From positions 27,628 to 91,627 of the forward strand of contig NZ_JACVZV010000007.1 in the NCBI RefSeq assembly GCF_014654725.1: a stretch of 64,000 nt of DNA. Reading direction: 5' to 3'. This document shows, piece by piece, positions 19,222 to 28,391 of this stretch. Numbering within the stretch: the first letter of the stretch is position 1; the number at the start of each line of letters is the position of its first letter. Below the pieces are notes generated by a model, which did no database searches, was not told where the DNA came from, and saw only the letters and a list, made by a program, of their open reading frames with translations. A program made the translations under genes and the position numbers. The DNA comes from Vulcanococcus sp. Clear-D1 (lineage in GTDB: Bacteria; Cyanobacteriota; Cyanobacteriia; PCC-6307; Cyanobiaceae).

Positions 19222-20085
19222 TCACGAATCGCGTCCGCCGCGGCTCCGCTTGGAAGTGCGACGACGTTTCCGGAGCACAAACCGATTGCTGGGTTTGTTC
19301 CGCTTGCGGGTCTTGAGACCCAGGGCCGGTTTGCCCCAGGGGGTAACAGGGCCGGAGCGACCGATCGGAGCGCGACCCTCGCCACCACCGTGGGGGTGAT
19401 CGCAGGGGTTCATCACGCTGCCTCGTACCTGCGGGCGACGACCCAGCCAGCGGCGACGACCGGCCTTACCCAGGCTGGTGTTGCGCACTTCCGAGTTGCC
19501 CACTTCGCCGAGGGTGGCGTAGCACTCGCGACGCACCAGGCGCACCTCGGTGGAGGGCAGCTTGAGGGCGACGTAATCGCCTTCTTTCGCCATCACCTGG
19601 GCGCTGGCACCGGCGGTGCGCACCATCTGGCCGCCACGACCGGCATACAGCTCAACGCAGTGAACGCTGGAGCCGAGGGGGATGGCGGAGAGGGGCAGCG
19701 CGTTGCCGTTCTCGATCGGAGCTTCAGGGCCCGACACCACGGTTGCGCCCACAGCCACACCGGCCGGAGCCAGGATGTAGCGCTTCTCGCCATCGGCGTA
19801 GAAGAGCAGCGCCAGACGGGCGTTGCGGTGCGGGTCGTAGTGGATCGCGGCCACCTTGGCGACCACGCCGTGCTTGTCACGGCGGAAATCGACCAGGCGA
19901 TAGAGGCGCTTGTGCCCACCGCCGCGGTGACGGCAGGTGATCACACCGCGGTTGTTGCGGCCCTTGCGCTGATGCTTGGCCACCACCAAGCCCCGTTCGC
20001 GACCGCGGCCGGTGACTTCAGCGAAGTCGCTGGCCACACGGGTGCGGGTGCCGGGGGTGATGGGGCGGTACTTACGGATTCCCAT
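19222..20085 (-). CDS. rplB: 50S ribosomal protein L2
   Basis: This 287-residue L2 is needed for subunit association and peptidyl transfer. The conserved His region is in '[20 protein letters not shown]', and the N-terminus is '[14 protein letters not shown]'. Length and ends are normal. It lies between rplW and rpsS. Confidence 0.98.
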   Translation of the reverse strand: MGIRKYRPITPGTRTRVASDFAEVTGRGRERGLVVAKHQRKGRNNRGVITCRHRGGGHKRLYRLVDFRRDKHGVVAKVAAIHYDPHRNARLALLFYADGEKRYILAPAGVAVGATVVSGPEAPIENGNALPLSAIPLGSSVHCVELYAGRGGQMVRTAGASAQVMAKEGDYVALKLPSTEVRLVRRECYATLGEVGNSEVRNTSLGKAGRRRWLGRRPQVRGSVMNPCDHPHGGGEGRAPIGRSGPVTPWGKPALGLKTRKRNKPSNRFVLRKRRRTSKRSRGGRDS

Positions 20086-20100
20086 GATTCGTTAAACCCC

Positions 20101-20403
20101 TCAGGCTTCAGGGAAGAGCTGGATGGCGTTGCCATCGGCCAGGCGCACCACGGCCTTCTTCACCTGGGCACGCTTGCCGGCGAAACGGCCCACGCGACGC
20201 GTACGACGCGGGGGGTTCATGGTGCTCACGCCAACGACCTTGACGTCGAACAGTTGCTCGACGGCGGCCTTGATATCGGGCTTGGCAGCCCGGTGGTCCA
20301 CCTCGAAGGTGTACTGGTTCTGCTCGATGGCCCGGGTGGCCTTCTCGGTGATCAGCGGCCGGCGGATCACATCCGCCAGACGACCGTTAAAGCGTTCAGT
20401 CAT
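20101..20403 (-). CDS. rplW: 50S ribosomal protein L23
   Basis: This 100-residue L23 is a docking site at the tunnel exit for trigger factor and SRP. It shows '[21 protein letters not shown]' and '[20 protein letters not shown]'. The ATG overlaps the rplD stop by eight bases. Confidence 0.98.
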   Translation of the reverse strand: MTERFNGRLADVIRRPLITEKATRAIEQNQYTFEVDHRAAKPDIKAAVEQLFDVKVVGVSTMNPPRRTRRVGRFAGKRAQVKKAVVRLADGNAIQLFPEA

Positions 20404-21031
20404 CGCCGTAGACCTCCTGAATCTTCGCGAGCGCTTCCTCGCTCACCACCAGATGGTTGGCGTGGAGCAGATCGAACACGTTGAGCTGATCAGCGGCGAT
20501 CAGCTTCACCTTTTCAAGGTTGCGCACCGAACGGCGCACCACCTCGCTGGGGGCATCCAGCACCACCAGCACCTTGGCGCCATCGGCGATGCCGAAGCGG
20601 CCCAGGGCTGCGGTGATTTCCTTGGTCTTGGGGGTGTCCAGACCAGCGGCGAACCCCTTCACCACGGTGATGTCGGCGGCGCGGCTCATCAGCGCGGTGC
20701 GCAGGGCCAGGCGACGCTCCTTGCGGTTCATCGCGAGGTTGTAGGTGCGGGGCTTCGGCCCGAACACCACGCCACCACCGGGGCGCAGGGGGGTGCGGAT
20801 CGAACCCTGACGGGCGCGACCGGTGCCCTTCTGCTTGTAGGGCTTGCGGCCACCACCGGCCACCTCAGCGCGGGTGAGGGTGCTGGCGGTGCCCTGACGG
20901 GCGTGGGCCAGCTGACGCACCACGGCGCGATGCACCAGGTCGTTAGCCGACGTTTCCTTGGCGACCTTCAGCTCAAGGGTGGCCTTGCCGGCCTCCTTGC
21001 CCTGCCAATCGCGAACAACACAGTTAGCCAT
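20396..21031 (-). CDS. rplD: 50S ribosomal protein L4
   Basis: This 211-residue L4 has the tunnel loop around '[21 protein letters not shown]' and the globular C-terminus '[18 protein letters not shown]'. In some bacteria L4 represses its own operon; no such site can be proven here. It lies between rplC and rplW. Confidence 0.98.
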   Translation of the reverse strand: MANCVVRDWQGKEAGKATLELKVAKETSANDLVHRAVVRQLAHARQGTASTLTRAEVAGGGRKPYKQKGTGRARQGSIRTPLRPGGGVVFGPKPRTYNLAMNRKERRLALRTALMSRAADITVVKGFAAGLDTPKTKEITAALGRFGIADGAKVLVVLDAPSEVVRRSVRNLEKVKLIAADQLNVFDLLHANHLVVSEEALAKIQEVYGDD

Positions 21032-21042
21032 CTCTGTCCTCC

Positions 21043-21690
21043 TCAGTTCGCGGCTTTGGCGCCCACCCGCTTGGCGGGGAGGATGTTCAGCAGGGCGCCG
21101 GGCTTACCGGGCACCGAGCCCTTCACCACCAGCAGATTGCGCTCGGCATCCACTTTCAGGATCACGAGACCGCGGGTGGTGATCTGCTTGCCGCCGTAGC
21201 GACCAGCCATGCGCTTGCCGGGGTACACACGGCCGGGGGTGGTGCCGGCGCCGGTGGAACCCGGTTCGCGGTGGTTCTTCGAACCGTGGGTCATGGGACC
21301 GCGGCTGAAGCCGTGGCGCTTCTGATAACCAGCGAAACCACGACCGATGGTGTCGCCGCTCACATCGACCTTCTGGCCCGCCTCAAAGGCGGCCACGGTG
21401 ATTGCACCACCGAGCTCCAGACCGTCGACGGAATCGACGCGGTACTCCTTCAGGTGGCGGAGAGGCTCGCTGCCGGACTTGGCCAGGTGACCCTTGGCCG
21501 GCTTGTTGACGAGCTTCTCGCGGATGTCACCGAAGCCCAGCTGAACGGCGGTGTAGCCGTCGGTGCTGTCGGTTTTGAGTTGGGTAATCCGGCAGGGACC
21601 AGCCTCGATCACGGTGACCGGGATGGATCTGCCTTCGTCGTCGAAGAACTGGGACATGCCCAGTTTCTTCCCAAGAATGCCGATGGACAT
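21043..21690 (-). CDS. rplC: 50S ribosomal protein L3
   Basis: This 215-residue L3 is the first gene of the block. The N-terminus is '[18 protein letters not shown]', and the signature '[23 protein letters not shown]' approaches the peptidyl-transferase centre. rpsJ (S10) is not in front of it; in cyanobacteria it commonly lies in the str operon. The promoter must be in the 394-base divergent space with ndhN. Confidence 0.98.
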   Translation of the reverse strand: MSIGILGKKLGMSQFFDDEGRSIPVTVIEAGPCRITQLKTDSTDGYTAVQLGFGDIREKLVNKPAKGHLAKSGSEPLRHLKEYRVDSVDGLELGGAITVAAFEAGQKVDVSGDTIGRGFAGYQKRHGFSRGPMTHGSKNHREPGSTGAGTTPGRVYPGKRMAGRYGGKQITTRGLVILKVDAERNLLVVKGSVPGKPGALLNILPAKRVGAKAAN

Positions 21691-22084
21691 AAGTAGGGAG
21701 AAACGCCAGCAGGACCACCACTCCTCTGGAGTGGCGTGGCTGAATCGGGTTGCGCAGTTGGCCGGATCAGATGGGCTGCAGCCGGAGCGATCCGGAGCAG
21801 CAGCGCAGATTCGGTTGGGCTAGCAGCGTCGAAACAGCGTGGGCTGGGACTTGCTGGGATGCGCGGGAGACCCGTTCATCAGATTCAGCAGTTTCCCGGT
21901 GACTCAGTTGAGCCACACAGGCCCGGGAAGGCCGCCACCACTGGCGACCTTTGTGCAGTGCGCTGGAGGCCCGGCTAGCGGACGGGCACAGTTGCAATTG
22001 CACAAGCGAACATGGTATCCCACAGCCCGACACCCATCCAGCGGCGGTGTCCTGCCAGACTCGCCCCAGCATCCCGCCCAGCCC
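21691..22084 (-). promoter_or_regulatory. Divergent intergenic region, rplC leader and ndhN upstream region
   Basis: No coding frame is convincing in these 394 bases. The rplC side holds an inverted repeat, CACTCC-TCT-GGAGTG (21719-21733), with a further CCAC/GTGG pairing outside it, about 30-45 bases before the rplC ATG. It would form a stem in the 5' leader of the ribosomal mRNA and could be an autoregulatory site. The region must hold the promoters of both transcripts, but I cannot point to convincing -35/-10 pairs; TTGCAA and TGGTAT near 21992-22018 are weak candidates for ndhN. Confidence 0.4.
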
Positions 22085-22552
22085 ATGCCCCTGCTGCTCA
22101 CCGGCCGCGGATTCCGCCAGGAGCTGGAGCGGGCCGGCGCCCTCGCCCTCTACGCCCCATTAGAAGGTGGCGCCGAGACGCGCCTGCTGCGTCGGATGCG
22201 GGCCGCCGGCTACCGGGCCCAGATCACCTCAGCCCGCGGCCTTGGTGATCCAGAGGCCTTCCTGCTGCAGCAACACGGCGTCCGTCCGCCCCATCTCGGC
22301 CACCAGAGCGTCGGCCGCGGCGCGGCCGTGGGCGAGGTGCAGATGGCAGCCCCTCAGCTCGGCCACCTTTTTGACGGCAACGCGCCTGTGCTGCTGTGGC
22401 TGCTGGAAGGCCAGGTGCTCTCCCGCGCCGAACTGTCGGCCCTGCTCGAGCTCACCCGGCGCGAACCTCGCCTGAAGATCGTGGTGGAACTCGGTGGCGC
22501 CCGCGCCCTGCGCTGGCAGCCTCTGGCCTCGGTGCTCGCCCAGGCCGCTTGA
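22085..22552 (+). CDS. ndhN: NAD(P)H-quinone oxidoreductase subunit N
   Basis: This 155-residue hydrophilic subunit belongs to the cyanobacterial/chloroplast NDH-1 complex, which runs cyclic electron flow, respiration and CO2 uptake at the thylakoid. Family hallmarks are '[29 protein letters not shown]', broken after 20 residues by the usual '[13 protein letters not shown]', and '[14 protein letters not shown]'. The ATG at 22085 fits the conserved N-terminus; the longer open frame upstream is rejected. Its stop overlaps the TTG start of ldpA. Confidence 0.93.
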   Translation: MPLLLTGRGFRQELERAGALALYAPLEGGAETRLLRRMRAAGYRAQITSARGLGDPEAFLLQQHGVRPPHLGHQSVGRGAAVGEVQMAAPQLGHLFDGNAPVLLWLLEGQVLSRAELSALLELTRREPRLKIVVELGGARALRWQPLASVLAQAA

Positions 22553-23598
22553 GCGCCGCGGCGGCTCCGCACGCCGCTCTGGCGGCCGGCCGCTTCGTGA
22601 AGCTGATCTGCGGCGCGGGCAACCAGGATCTGGCCGCCATCGAAGATCTCTGCGCGGTGTACAGCCTGGCGGGCGTGCACTGCATTGATGTGGCCGCCGA
22701 TGTTGCCGTAGCGGCCGCCGCCCGGCGCGGCATGGAATGGGCTGTGGAGCGGGGCGCCACCCGCCCCTGGCTGATGCTCAGCCTCAGCGACGGCGCCGAC
22801 CCTCACTTCCGCAAGGCCCGCTTTGATCCGACGCTCTGCCCCAGCGATTGCCCGCGGCCCTGCCAACGGGTCTGCCCGGCCCTGGCGATTGGAGACAGCG
22901 GCGGCGTACTGGCCGAGCGCTGCTACGGCTGCGGCCGCTGCCTGCCCGCCTGCCCCCTGGGGCTGATCCAGGAGCAGCAGGTGCTGCTCAGCCCAGACGT
23001 GGTGCCGCAGCTGCTGGCGGCGGTGCAGCCGGATGCCGTGGAACTGCACACCCAGGCCGGCCGCCAGGGGGCCTTCGCCCAGCGGCTGCAGCAGGTGCAA
23101 ACCAGCGGGGTGCCCCTGCAGCGCCTGGCCGTGAGCTGCGGCTTGGAACGTGGCGCCAGCGCCAAAGACAGCGGGAGCGCGGCAGCGGCCGAGACACCGC
23201 TCAGCCCCCGCGAACTGGCTGGCGAGCTCTGGCAACGCTTCGCCCTGGTGCGGCAGTGCGGCCTGAAGCCCCTCTGGCAGCTCGATGGCCGGCCGATGAG
23301 CGGCGATGTGGGGGCGGGCACGGCCCGCTCCGCCGTGAAGCTCCTGGAAGCCATCCGCCCCTGGGCCCCCCCCGGCCCCCTGCAGCTGGCCGGCGGTACC
23401 AACGCCAGCACCGCCGCTCTGCTCTCCGCCGATGCCGGCGCGGCGGGTGTGGCCTTCGGCGGGATGGCCCGCAGCCTGCTGCAACCGTTGCTGCTACAGG
23501 CCGAAACGCGCGGCGCCCCCCTGCGGGCGTGCCCGGAGCTGCTGGCGGAGGCCCTGACCCGGGCCCAGGCCCTCCTGGCGCCCTGGCAGAGCCGCTGA
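22549..23598 (+). CDS. ldpA: LdpA-like iron-sulfur protein (light-dependent period)
   Basis: This protein of about 349 residues has two [4Fe-4S] ferredoxin-type motifs, Cys97/101/105/109 ('[14 protein letters not shown]') and Cys125/128/131/135 ('[12 protein letters not shown]'). In Synechococcus elongatus LdpA is a redox-sensing protein that feeds light/redox state into the Kai clock. No ATG or GTG lies before '[13 protein letters not shown]'; a TTG at 22549 overlaps the ndhN stop (TTGA) and gives the family length, so I choose it. Translational coupling to ndhN is likely. Family assignment is firm; a clock role here is inferred. Confidence 0.85.
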   Translation: MSAAAAPHAALAAGRFVKLICGAGNQDLAAIEDLCAVYSLAGVHCIDVAADVAVAAAARRGMEWAVERGATRPWLMLSLSDGADPHFRKARFDPTLCPSDCPRPCQRVCPALAIGDSGGVLAERCYGCGRCLPACPLGLIQEQQVLLSPDVVPQLLAAVQPDAVELHTQAGRQGAFAQRLQQVQTSGVPLQRLAVSCGLERGASAKDSGSAAAAETPLSPRELAGELWQRFALVRQCGLKPLWQLDGRPMSGDVGAGTARSAVKLLEAIRPWAPPGPLQLAGGTNASTAALLSADAGAAGVAFGGMARSLLQPLLLQAETRGAPLRACPELLAEALTRAQALLAPWQSR

Positions 23599-23653
23599 TG
23601 GCTAGAACGCCAGTTCAGGAATGCCGGCGCGTCCGCCGGTTCCGCCCCCTGTG

Positions 23654-25327
23654 ATGGTTTCCGCTCCGATCACCCCCCAGCGCATCACCGACGATCTCGA
23701 TCGCCTGCTGGAGGTGTTGCCCGATGCCGTGCGGGAGGCACTTGCGCCGCCTGAGGCGCGCGAGCAGCTGCTGGAAGTGGTGCTCGATCTGGGCCGAGTG
23801 CCGGAGGCCCGCTACCCCGGGCGGGCGGTGAGCCTCGGGGAGGCGGTGGTGGAACGGGCCGACCTGACCGCGGTGGTGGAGCAACTGGGGGCCTTTGGCG
23901 GCGACAACCGCGCCGGCATCGAGCGCACCCTGCACCGCATCAGCGCCATCCGCAACCGCACCGGCACGATCGTGGGGCTCACCTGCCGGGTGGGGCGTGC
24001 CGTGTTCGGCACGGTGGCCATGGTGCGGGATCTGATGGATTCCGGGCAGTCGCTGCTGCTGATGGGCCGCCCGGGCGTGGGCAAAACCACCGCCCTGCGC
24101 GAGATCGCCCGGGTGCTGGCCGATGAGCTCGGCAAACGGGTGGTGGTGATCGACACCAGCAACGAGATCGCCGGCGACGGCGACATCCCTCATCCCGCCA
24201 TCGGCCGCGCCCGGCGCATGCAGGTAGCCCGGCCGGAACTGCAGCACCACGTGATGATCGAAGCGGTGGAAAACCACATGCCCGAGGTCATCGTGATCGA
24301 TGAAATCGGCACCGAATTAGAGGCCCAGGCGGCCCGCACCATCGCCGAGCGCGGCGTGATGCTCGTGGCCACGGCCCACGGCAACGAGCTCGCCAACCTG
24401 GTGAAGAACCCCACGCTCAGCGACCTGGTGGGAGGCATCGAATCGGTGACCCTCGGTGATGAGGAGGCGCGGCGGCGGCGCAGCCAAAAAACCGTGCTGG
24501 AGCGTGCCGCCGAGCCCACCTTCCCCCTCGCGGTGGAAATGCACAGCCGCCACCGCTGGCTGGTGCATCGCGATGTGGCCCGCACCGTGGATCTACTGCT
24601 GCGTGGTCAGTTGCCGCGGCCGCAGGTACGCGAACTCGATGGCGACGGCAGGCTGCACCTGCAGGAGCCGAGCCCGCCCCAGGCCCTCAGTCGACCGGCC
24701 CCTCCTGCGGCAGACCGCGCCGCGGGCCAACGCCGCCACCCGAACCTGGTGCCCGTGCCCCTGCCGGATCCGGTGGCACCGGCCCAACCCGCCGCCAGCA
24801 GCGACGACGGGGGCGACAGCGACACCCCCCAGGGACCGCTGCTGCTCTTCGGGGTTGGCGTCAGTGCGCTGCTACTGGAGCAAGCGATCCGCAGCCGCCG
24901 CCTGCCGGTGCAATGCGTGGAATCGGTGGAGGAGGCCGATGTGGTGCTGGCCCTGCGCCAACAGTTGGGTCAGCATCCCGAGCTGCGGCGCCGGGCCCAG
25001 CAGGCCGGTGTGCCGATCCTGGTGATCAAGGCCGACACCCTGCCCCAGGTGCAACGGGGCCTGGAGCGACTGCTGCAGCGGCGCGAACCCGCCGATATCC
25101 CCGAAGCCGAGCCCGCACGCAGCGGTCCCGACGACGATCTGGCGGCGCTGGAGGAGTGCCGCTTGGCCGTGGAGCAGCTGGTGCTGGCCAAGGGGCAACC
25201 GGTGGAGTTGCTGCCCCGCAGCGAGCGGGTGCGGCGCCTCCAGGCGGAGCTGGCGGCGCACTATCAGCTGGCCTCAGCGGAGTTCGGCAGCGGCCGCCAG
25301 CAGCGGCTCCGCATCTTTCCCCGCTGA
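23654..25327 (+). CDS. Ycf45-like AAA ATPase with C-terminal R3H-like region
   Basis: This 557-residue protein has an N-terminal helical region, then a RecA/AAA-type ATPase with Walker A 'GRPGVGKTT' (138-146) and Walker B 'VIVIDEIG', resembling SpoIIIAA/Ycf45. A low-complexity Pro/Ala linker follows (about 340-390), then a domain ending with 'RLQAELAAHYQLAS' and 'QQRLRIFP', which resembles the R3H single-strand nucleic-acid-binding fold although the R-x3-H spacing is not clear. The ATG at 23654 is preferred to an upstream GTG. The role in cyanobacteria is unknown. It is followed by tRNA-Gln on the same strand. Confidence 0.82.
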   Translation: MVSAPITPQRITDDLDRLLEVLPDAVREALAPPEAREQLLEVVLDLGRVPEARYPGRAVSLGEAVVERADLTAVVEQLGAFGGDNRAGIERTLHRISAIRNRTGTIVGLTCRVGRAVFGTVAMVRDLMDSGQSLLLMGRPGVGKTTALREIARVLADELGKRVVVIDTSNEIAGDGDIPHPAIGRARRMQVARPELQHHVMIEAVENHMPEVIVIDEIGTELEAQAARTIAERGVMLVATAHGNELANLVKNPTLSDLVGGIESVTLGDEEARRRRSQKTVLERAAEPTFPLAVEMHSRHRWLVHRDVARTVDLLLRGQLPRPQVRELDGDGRLHLQEPSPPQALSRPAPPAADRAAGQRRHPNLVPVPLPDPVAPAQPAASSDDGGDSDTPQGPLLLFGVGVSALLLEQAIRSRRLPVQCVESVEEADVVLALRQQLGQHPELRRRAQQAGVPILVIKADTLPQVQRGLERLLQRREPADIPEAEPARSGPDDDLAALEECRLAVEQLVLAKGQPVELLPRSERVRRLQAELAAHYQLASAEFGSGRQQRLRIFPR

Positions 25328-25434
25328 GGGCAGAGGTGAGATTGGCGGCCGAGATTGACGAAGGTCGACCCGCTGTGGGTAACTATCTGAGTGCTCGCAC
25401 AGCAGCGCTCCTGCGACTGATCTGAGCGACTCAT

Positions 25435-25506
25435 TGGGCCGTCGCCAAGTGGTAAGGCAGCGGGTTTTGGTCCCGCCATTCCTAGGTTCGAATCCTAGCG
25501 GCCCAG
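25435..25506 (+). tRNA. tRNA-Gln (anticodon TTG)
   Basis: The acceptor arms TGGGCCG and CGGCCCA pair, with discriminator G. The anticodon loop TTTTGGT contains TTG, reading CAA and CAG. The T-loop is GGTTCGAATCC. The length is 72 bases and CCA is not encoded. The U1-A72 pair start is the usual identity element of glutamine tRNA. It lies 107 bases after the Ycf45-like gene. Confidence 0.95.
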
Positions 25507-25525
25507 TTTTGAAGCAAATCCAGCT

Positions 25526-26278
25526 ATGGCTGAAGCGCCGCTGCTGGTGTTCGATTTCGATGGCGTGCTCGTGGATGGCATGGCCGAGTACTGGTGGAGC
25601 GCCCGGCGGGCGGCCCTGGCCCTGCGCCCAGAGCGGCAGCTGCCTGAACAAGCACCTGCAGGTTTCAGCCAACTGCGCCCCCTGATCCACAAGGGCTGGG
25701 AGATGGTGCTGGCCGCCCTGGAACTCTCCAGGGCCGAGCTCAACCTGCCGGCCTATCTGGCCGATTACAACCATCACCTGCAGTCCGCCCTGCAGCGCTG
25801 GCACCTGGAGCCGCAAGCCCTGCAGCTAGCGCTCGAGCAACTGCGGGCCGAGGCGATCCAGGCAGACCCAGACGCCTGGCTGGCGCTGCACCATCCCTAC
25901 CCAGGCGTGATCCAGCGGCTGGAGGCCTTGGAGGCCGAAGGCAGCCCCTGGCGGGTGCTCACCACCAAGGGGGGAGCCTTTGCGCGGCAGCTCCTGGAGG
26001 CCTACGGGTTGCAGCCCGAAGCGGTAGATGGCCATGAGCAGGGCAGCAAACCGGAAGTGCTGCTGCAGCTGAGCCAAAACCAAACGCGCCCCATCTGGTT
26101 CGTGGAGGACCGCCGCCCCACTCTGGAGAGCGTGCGCGCCACACCAGGACTGGAGGGCGTGCGCTGCTTCCTGGTGGCGTGGGGCTACCTCGCTCCGGGG
26201 GACCTGGAACAGCTGCCGGCTGGCATCAGCCCGCTGCAGCCCGAACAGTTCGCAGCACCCCTGGCGAGCTGGCCCTGA
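25526..26278 (+). CDS. HAD-superfamily hydrolase
   Basis: This 250-residue protein has the HAD nucleophile motif 'DFDGVLVDG' (Asp10, Asp12), a helical cap of about 110 residues, motif II 'VLTTKGG', and the C-terminal acidic motif III/IV 'FVEDRRPTLESV'. It is probably a phosphatase of a small metabolite; the substrate cannot be deduced. It begins 19 bases after tRNA-Gln and ends just before the putative LexA operator of recA. Confidence 0.82.
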   Translation: MAEAPLLVFDFDGVLVDGMAEYWWSARRAALALRPERQLPEQAPAGFSQLRPLIHKGWEMVLAALELSRAELNLPAYLADYNHHLQSALQRWHLEPQALQLALEQLRAEAIQADPDAWLALHHPYPGVIQRLEALEAEGSPWRVLTTKGGAFARQLLEAYGLQPEAVDGHEQGSKPEVLLQLSQNQTRPIWFVEDRRPTLESVRATPGLEGVRCFLVAWGYLAPGDLEQLPAGISPLQPEQFAAPLASWP

Positions 26279-26286
26279 TCCGCTAG

Positions 26287-26300
26287 CGTACGCCTGTACT
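26287..26300 (+). promoter_or_regulatory. Putative LexA (SOS) box upstream of recA
   Basis: CGTACGCCTGTACT fits the cyanobacterial SOS consensus RGTAC-N3-DGTWCB at every position except the first (C instead of R). The palindromic GTAC half-sites are spaced by four bases as expected. It lies 134 bases before the recA ATG, and a -10-like TACTAC overlaps its right half. Control of recA by LexA is inferred. Confidence 0.6.
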
Positions 26301-26434
26301 ACAGCCAGGTGAAGCCGGCAGCGGTGAAACATCTGGCGCCTGCGGTGGCACTTCTGTTGATGAGGTCGCCCAGGATGAGCCCGGTTCCGCCGGCTCCCTG
26401 CACCGCGGCCTGCCCCCATCGCTGAATCGCAGAC

Positions 26435-27574
26435 ATGCCAGCCGACACCAAAACCAGCAGCACCGCCGCTGGCGCAGCCAACAACGGCGCCGCCAACCCC
26501 GAGCGCGACAAGGCCCTGGGCCTCGTGCTCAACCAGATCGAACGCAACTTCGGCAAGGGCTCGATCATGCGCCTGGGGGATGCCTCGCGCATGCGGATCG
26601 AAACCAGCCCCACCGGCGCCCTCACCCTCGACCTGGCGCTCGGCGGCGGTTACCCCAAGGGCCGCGTGGTGGAGATCTACGGCCCGGAGAGCTCCGGTAA
26701 AACCACCCTCACCCTGCACGCCATTGCCGAAGTGCAGCGCCGCGGCGGCGTCGCCGCCTTCGTGGATGCGGAACACGCCCTTGATCCGGTGTATGCCGCC
26801 GCCTTGGGCGTTGATATCGAAAATCTGCTGGTCTCCCAGCCCGATACCGGCGAGATGGCGCTGGAGATCGTGGATCAGCTGGTGCGCTCCGCCGCTGTCG
26901 ACATCGTGGTGGTCGACTCGGTGGCCGCCCTCACCCCCCGCGCTGAGATCGAAGGCGAGATGGGCGATCTGGCCGTGGGCAGCCAGGCCCGCCTGATGAG
27001 CCAGGCGATGCGCAAGATCACCGGCAACATCGGTAAATCCGGCTGCACCGTGATCTTCCTCAACCAGCTGCGCCAGAAGATCGGCGTGACCTACGGCAAC
27101 CCCGAAACCACCACCGGCGGTAATGCCCTCAAGTTCTATGCCTCGGTGCGCCTCGATATCCGCCGCATCCAGACCCTCAAGCGCGGCACCGAGGAATACG
27201 GCATCCGCGCCAAGGTGAAGGTGGCCAAGAACAAAGTGGCGCCTCCCTTCCGCATCGCCGAGTTCGACATCTTGTTCGGCCGCGGCATCAGCACCGTGGG
27301 CTGCCTGCTGGATCTGGCCGAGGAAAACGGCGTGGTGGTTCGCAAGGGCGCCTGGTACAGCTACGAGGGCGACAACATCGGCCAGGGCCGCGACAACACG
27401 ATCACCTGGCTGGAGCAGAACCCCGAGCCCAAGGAACAGATTGAGCGCCAGGTGCGCGAGAAGCTCAGCGAAACCAGCGACTCACTCAAGCCGGTGGCTG
27501 CAGCGGCCGCTCGCCTGGCCGCCACTGGCAGCGCCGCCAGCACCAGCGAGGAGGCCGTGCCGGCCGCCAGCTGA
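26435..27574 (+). CDS. recA: Recombinase RecA
   Basis: This 379-residue RecA carries out homologous strand exchange and triggers LexA self-cleavage. Walker A is 'GPESSGKTT' (83-91), with the signature '[15 protein letters not shown]' and loop-2 sequence '[13 protein letters not shown]'. The C-terminal ~50 residues are an Ala/Ser-rich, low-similarity tail. The N-terminal 25 residues are also Ala/Thr-rich. A match to the cyanobacterial LexA box lies upstream, and the hairpin after it is oriented for the opposite strand. Confidence 0.98.
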   Translation: MPADTKTSSTAAGAANNGAANPERDKALGLVLNQIERNFGKGSIMRLGDASRMRIETSPTGALTLDLALGGGYPKGRVVEIYGPESSGKTTLTLHAIAEVQRRGGVAAFVDAEHALDPVYAAALGVDIENLLVSQPDTGEMALEIVDQLVRSAAVDIVVVDSVAALTPRAEIEGEMGDLAVGSQARLMSQAMRKITGNIGKSGCTVIFLNQLRQKIGVTYGNPETTTGGNALKFYASVRLDIRRIQTLKRGTEEYGIRAKVKVAKNKVAPPFRIAEFDILFGRGISTVGCLLDLAEENGVVVRKGAWYSYEGDNIGQGRDNTITWLEQNPEPKEQIERQVREKLSETSDSLKPVAAAAARLAATGSAASTSEEAVPAAS

Positions 27575-27608
27575 ACCCAGCGGGGAGCTGGCGGCCGGCC
27601 AGCGCAAC

Positions 27609-27633
27609 AAAAACCCCCGCCTTGCGGCGGGGG
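27609..27633 (-). terminator. Rho-independent terminator for the DUF1815 gene
   Basis: The stem CCCCCGCC/GGCGGGGG has a TTGC loop and, on the minus strand, is followed by T5. It lies 24 bases past the DUF1815 stop. On the plus strand no T tract follows, so it is a poor recA terminator. Confidence 0.85.
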
Positions 27634-27656
27634 CGGGCCAAGCGATGGATCGCGCC

Positions 27657-27995
27657 TCAAGCGCTGATCGTGGCGGCGACGGGGGCCGAGGGGGTCTGCA
27701 ACGCAGCGGCGACGCGCTCGAGCTCCTGGATGGCCTCAGCACCTTCGAACTTCACCAGCTCGTGGCCATTGCGGGATTCCACCCAGCTGATGCCGTAATC
27801 CGACACGAGAAAACGCACCATGTGACCCTCGCCAAGATCGGCCACAAACGAGGCACCGTGACCATCACGGTCGTCGCCGCAGACATAGCAGGTTGCGGCA
27901 AATCCCTGTTGCTGCAGACCATCAGCGAGAGCGCGAAGGCTCATCACCAGGTCTTCAACAACCGATCGGTAGTGCTCAGCCAGACGCGCGAACAT
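27657..27995 (-). CDS. DUF1815 family protein
   Basis: This 112-residue soluble protein is of the cyanobacterial DUF1815 type: 'RLAEHYRSVVEDLVMSLRALA' at the N-terminus, a Cys pair in 'ATCYVCGDD', and 'RFLVSDYGISWVE'. The function is unknown. It is convergent with recA and shares the intergenic terminator. The CxxC could bind metal or sense redox, but only two cysteines are present. Confidence 0.8.
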   Translation of the reverse strand: MFARLAEHYRSVVEDLVMSLRALADGLQQQGFAATCYVCGDDRDGHGASFVADLGEGHMVRFLVSDYGISWVESRNGHELVKFEGAEAIQELERVAAALQTPSAPVAATISA

Positions 27996-28109
27996 GGGCG
28001 CAGAGCATTGAATCCACCGATCCTAAGCTTTTCTTCAGGTTTGCGTGGGTAGGAATACTCAGGCCTGCGGGTGCGTCACCGTTCGCAAACCTGTCGGCAG
28101 TCGCCGGGA

Positions 28110-28355
28110 TCAGCCGTCCGCCAGGGTCCACCAACCGACTGCAGGGCCAATAAAGCGAACAATCACCCAGAACAGCACCAGAGCGCCGATCCCAACCCAG
28201 GCACCGCGGGTGGTGATCTGCACAAATTGTTCGCCCTGGCGCTGGGTGAGCGGCAGCCACGGGGCCAGGCGCGGTGAGGTATCGGCGGGCTTGGCCTTGG
28301 CCGATTTGGGACGTGGGGGCAATCCCTGGTCAGCGCGGCGCTTGGCCTCTCCCAT
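28110..28355 (-). CDS. DUF2839 family small membrane protein
   Basis: This 81-residue protein begins 'MGEAKRR', the hallmark of DUF2839. A basic, Pro/Lys-rich cytosolic part is followed by 'PWLPLTQRQGEQFVQ' and one membrane helix (about 51-70) that ends 'GWWTLADG'. The family is confined to cyanobacteria and has no known function. It lies 36 bases downstream of the helicase-like gene on the same strand and may be co-transcribed with it. Confidence 0.82.
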   Translation of the reverse strand: MGEAKRRADQGLPPRPKSAKAKPADTSPRLAPWLPLTQRQGEQFVQITTRGAWVGIGALVLFWVIVRFIGPAVGWWTLADG

Positions 28356-28391
28356 CGAGCCGGTTCACAACAGCGCCCCAGGCTAAGGGGC

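Noticed and set aside
22354..23484. Minus-strand frame opposite ndhN and ldpA
   Set aside because: The iron-sulfur cysteine pattern of ldpA on the plus strand is decisive.
27609..27633. Hairpin read as the recA terminator
   Set aside because: The T tract is only on the minus strand, so it serves the convergent DUF1815 gene.
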